Both the position numbers and the translations under genes were made by a program. Shown here one piece after another: positions 61,531-64,000 of a stretch of 64,000 nucleotides of DNA. The stretch lies in NCBI GenBank assembly GCA_013398955.1, contig VWPU01003031.1:106704-170703 (forward strand), in the 5' to 3' direction. The stretch comes from Callaeas wilsoni (taxonomy: Eukaryota > Chordata > Aves > Passeriformes > Callaeidae). The notes beneath the pieces are model-generated. The model was not told the DNA's origin. It searched no databases and was given only the letters and a program-made list of their open reading frames with translations. Numbering within the stretch: the first letter of the stretch is position 1; each line of letters begins with the position of its first letter.

Positions 61531-63975
61531 GTGGAGTAACTTGACTCAGGTCAACTTCAGTGATATTACCTTGGGGATGGATTTGGCCAGGAGACAGTGA
61601 GAGGGAATGAAGAGCTGTTAAGGTTAAGTCTGAGGGAATATAACTGAAAGGCTTGGGAAGAGTTGGAGCAAAAAGAAAATGTAACCTGCATATTTTCAGG
61701 AAGATCTTACCAGTGAGATCTAGAAGCCTAATGAATTAGTTAACCAATGAAGAGCACTTTGAAGATGAAAAATGCTGTTCAGCTCCAGCTAAGCATCATT
61801 ATTAAGAGTAGAGCTGAGCAAATAATTTGTACTGAATTATACATTCAACTAGTTAAGAGTTAGATTTTTAAAGGCACTTGTGGGAATTAGATGCTCAATA
61901 CATGGGCGATTCACATAAGTTTAGGTGCTACATTTCTATAGACTCCCTTGCAGCTCCCATCAGAAATATTTCATTAGATAAAAGCTACACATGATGTGTG
62001 TGTATTCAGCCACACATGAACAAGCACACACTAAGAAAGAAGATTGAGAAATGCCAGCAAGACTGTGCAGGTTTTTTGACATGGAAGCTGGTATAACAAC
62101 TTCACAGGATGCCCAGTTCTGCCACCTCACTTCACGATCTGCCTCACTTTCTTTTACTGACTCAAGAGTTTTCAAGGATTCATGTGTTACCCAGCAGAAT
62201 TAGCAATCACAAAAATCTATCCTTTGGTAACTTTCATTTAAAACATGTAAGTTCATAGAGTGGGTTCTGGTGCTGTACATACATTCCTTTGCTAGAATTG
62301 AGTTGTGTCAATTCTTAGTATGATCTTAATCATAGACATCAAAGCTGGAACAAAAAACTAAGAGTAGCCATTACACTTATTTACCTCTTCAGAGCTCTCC
62401 CCAGCTCCACTCTAGCCTTTTTGGAATGTTCCATCTTGGACAGACCTAAGTCTTCACCCTTGGGGAGTAAAATACAACTTTTCCAAAACTAAAGAGAAAT
62501 CTTAAATCGTTTCTGAACTACTGGCATGGGGGGGGAAAAAAGCCTGATAATTTTTTTCAGAGATTTGAGCAGTTTCGTCTTTATATTTTGTAACTTTTCT
62601 GGAGCAGGGCCAATCTCTTAGTGTAGCACGTTAGAGATAATAGCTGCCATCTCATTTGCAATGTCCTTAGGCCATCATAATTTGGTTAAAAACAGTAATA
62701 TGTGTCTGATATCTGTAATAAAAGCACAAGGTCAAAGCTGTGATATTAATTTATCACCAAATGATTTGTCTAATGATGGACAAACACGAAAAAAAGAATT
62801 AGTATAAAAATTACTAAAGGAGTATTACTATCAGATGTCACTTCAGGCACATAAACAGGTGAAGAAGACAGGCAAAGTGTTTCTAGCAGTAAAGCAGACA
62901 AACACTTCAGGTCAAGTATTATTGAGAGGCAGGGTTCAATGATAATGTGTATTTGTATACATATTTGCACATAAATATTCATGTGAAACAGAATAAAAAA
63001 AAAAAAAAAGAGAGAAATATTTGTCAGGAATGGTGTGTTTTGTCGCAGTTCTGTGACCCAGTAGGGAAGTCTTACTAATTTAGCTGTTTAGAAATACTAT
63101 TTCTAATGAGGGATTTACTCAAAGATTGTGAAACAATTTTTTTTTAGAATATTGTGCCTGACCAGTGAAACAAACAAAAATACTGCAGCTAGATCAATAT
63201 AAGAGAAATGGAGAATAATCTAAACATATATTAAGCATTTATTGCTTACAATTAGCATTACAACTGATCTAATTAAACAAAACATAAGGCCATATATGAC
63301 CTTATATTCAAATGTAATGTTTGCGTGCTCTGGATATAGTAAAAGTTATAACAAAGTAACCAAAATATCCCCTCAAAAAGTGCTTTTTGTACCCAGAACA
63401 AGCCAATTTAGTAAAAAGAAACTGTGTCTTTAGGTTCACATAGGGAAAATATTTTGTAAAAAAATTCTGAAAGAACTGATACTGGGAGGTAGAAATGTAC
63501 TAAAGAACATAATTTGCTAATCACCCTCTCTTCCCCCAAAAATATCCAAATAATTTAAATGGTGTATAAATGCAGCTGACCCTTATTCCACAGTTCACTA
63601 TGGAAGTGACAGTCCATAGCTCAGAAGAAATTAATAGAAACCAATTTCTTCATTTACTCAATGCTGCTCATTTTTTTCTTCTAACAGATGGAAAAATCCA
63701 GCTAAATAAGATTGTGTGCATGTATTAATAATATATTATTACAAATATTATTCTATTAATTGTTATTAATGACAATGAATTATCAGTGATGATAACTAAG
63801 TAGGTAATACTACTGATTTTTAACATCCTGACTAGGCATTGTTTAGCTAAAATGTATTTTATGTTACTGATCTAACAGGAAAAATCTATATCATGAATAG
63901 CATTAGCTCAGGGTAACTTTTCTCCCCCTTGAAAGGATCTGAATGCCCCAAATGATAGAGAGCTTCAGAACATCC
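61531..63975. other. non-coding DNA, nothing recognised
   Basis: AT-rich. An A run lies at about 62995-63009, and TATTAATAATATATTATTA-type sequence at 63723-63770. No gene supported. Confidence 0.5.
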
Positions 63976-64000
63976 CATTCATTCATCCCATCCCATCCCA
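63976..64000. repeat. start of an ATCCC-type simple repeat, cut by the window edge
   Basis: CATT/CATC units pass into CATCC units (three at the very end). The array runs off the window, so its length is unknown. Confidence 0.75.

Noticed and set aside
1..64000. A novel multi-gene system or defence island
   Set aside because: The window has one candidate exon and otherwise transposon relics and simple repeats; nothing supports a cluster of interacting genes.

Overview
The window looks like bird nuclear DNA from a gene-poor, AT-rich region, either a gene desert or a very large intron. The evidence for a bird is the repeat content. Several CR1 LINE copies are present, most ending in the degenerate ATTCTRTG-type tail. 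There are four LTRs of avian endogenous-retrovirus type, and a few very old CR1 pieces of the kind shared with turtles and crocodilians. I see no bacterial or phage content, no tRNA or rRNA gene, no CRISPR array and no CpG-island promoter. The species cannot be fixed from the sequence; a songbird is possible but unproven.

Layout. 1-5.4 kb: unannotated DNA with one CR1 tail (2726-2907). 5.4-8.3 kb: an ancient CR1 piece, a perfect 27-bp higher-order minisatellite (5932-6102) and a 0.6-kb CR1 on the minus strand. 10.0-12.0 kb: two different minus-strand LTRs only 223 bp apart. 14.2 kb: a pure-pyrimidine microsatellite. 18.4-21.0 kb: TA/TATG repeat, CR1 remnants, poly-A. 25.4-27.1 kb: a dead CR1 reverse-transcriptase region whose 3' end is split by a solo LTR with a clear 6-bp target duplication. 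30.5-30.8 kb: the only credible protein-coding piece, a 291-bp exon on the minus strand with strong splice sites and one predicted membrane helix. 32-43 kb: probable non-coding regulatory DNA with homeodomain and POU-type motifs, simple repeats and poly-A runs. 43.96-44.48 kb: a degenerate relative of the 9-bp minisatellite inside a long CTTCC tract. 45.97-46.54 kb: a second solo LTR of the family found at 26.5 kb. 52.8 kb and 57.8-59.1 kb: minus-strand CR1 pieces, the second lacking the 3' end that CR1 copies normally keep. 61.4 kb: an old LINE piece. The window ends inside an ATCCC-type simple repeat.

How it fits together. There is no operon-like or multi-gene system. Transposon layers give a relative chronology: old CR1 pieces, then younger CR1 copies, then LTR insertions, one of them inside a CR1. 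The main items worth following up are the candidate exon at 30495-30785, the paired 9-bp-unit minisatellites, the matched solo LTRs with an unusual terminus, and candidate conserved regulatory blocks. All family assignments come from recognising sequence by eye; no search was run.
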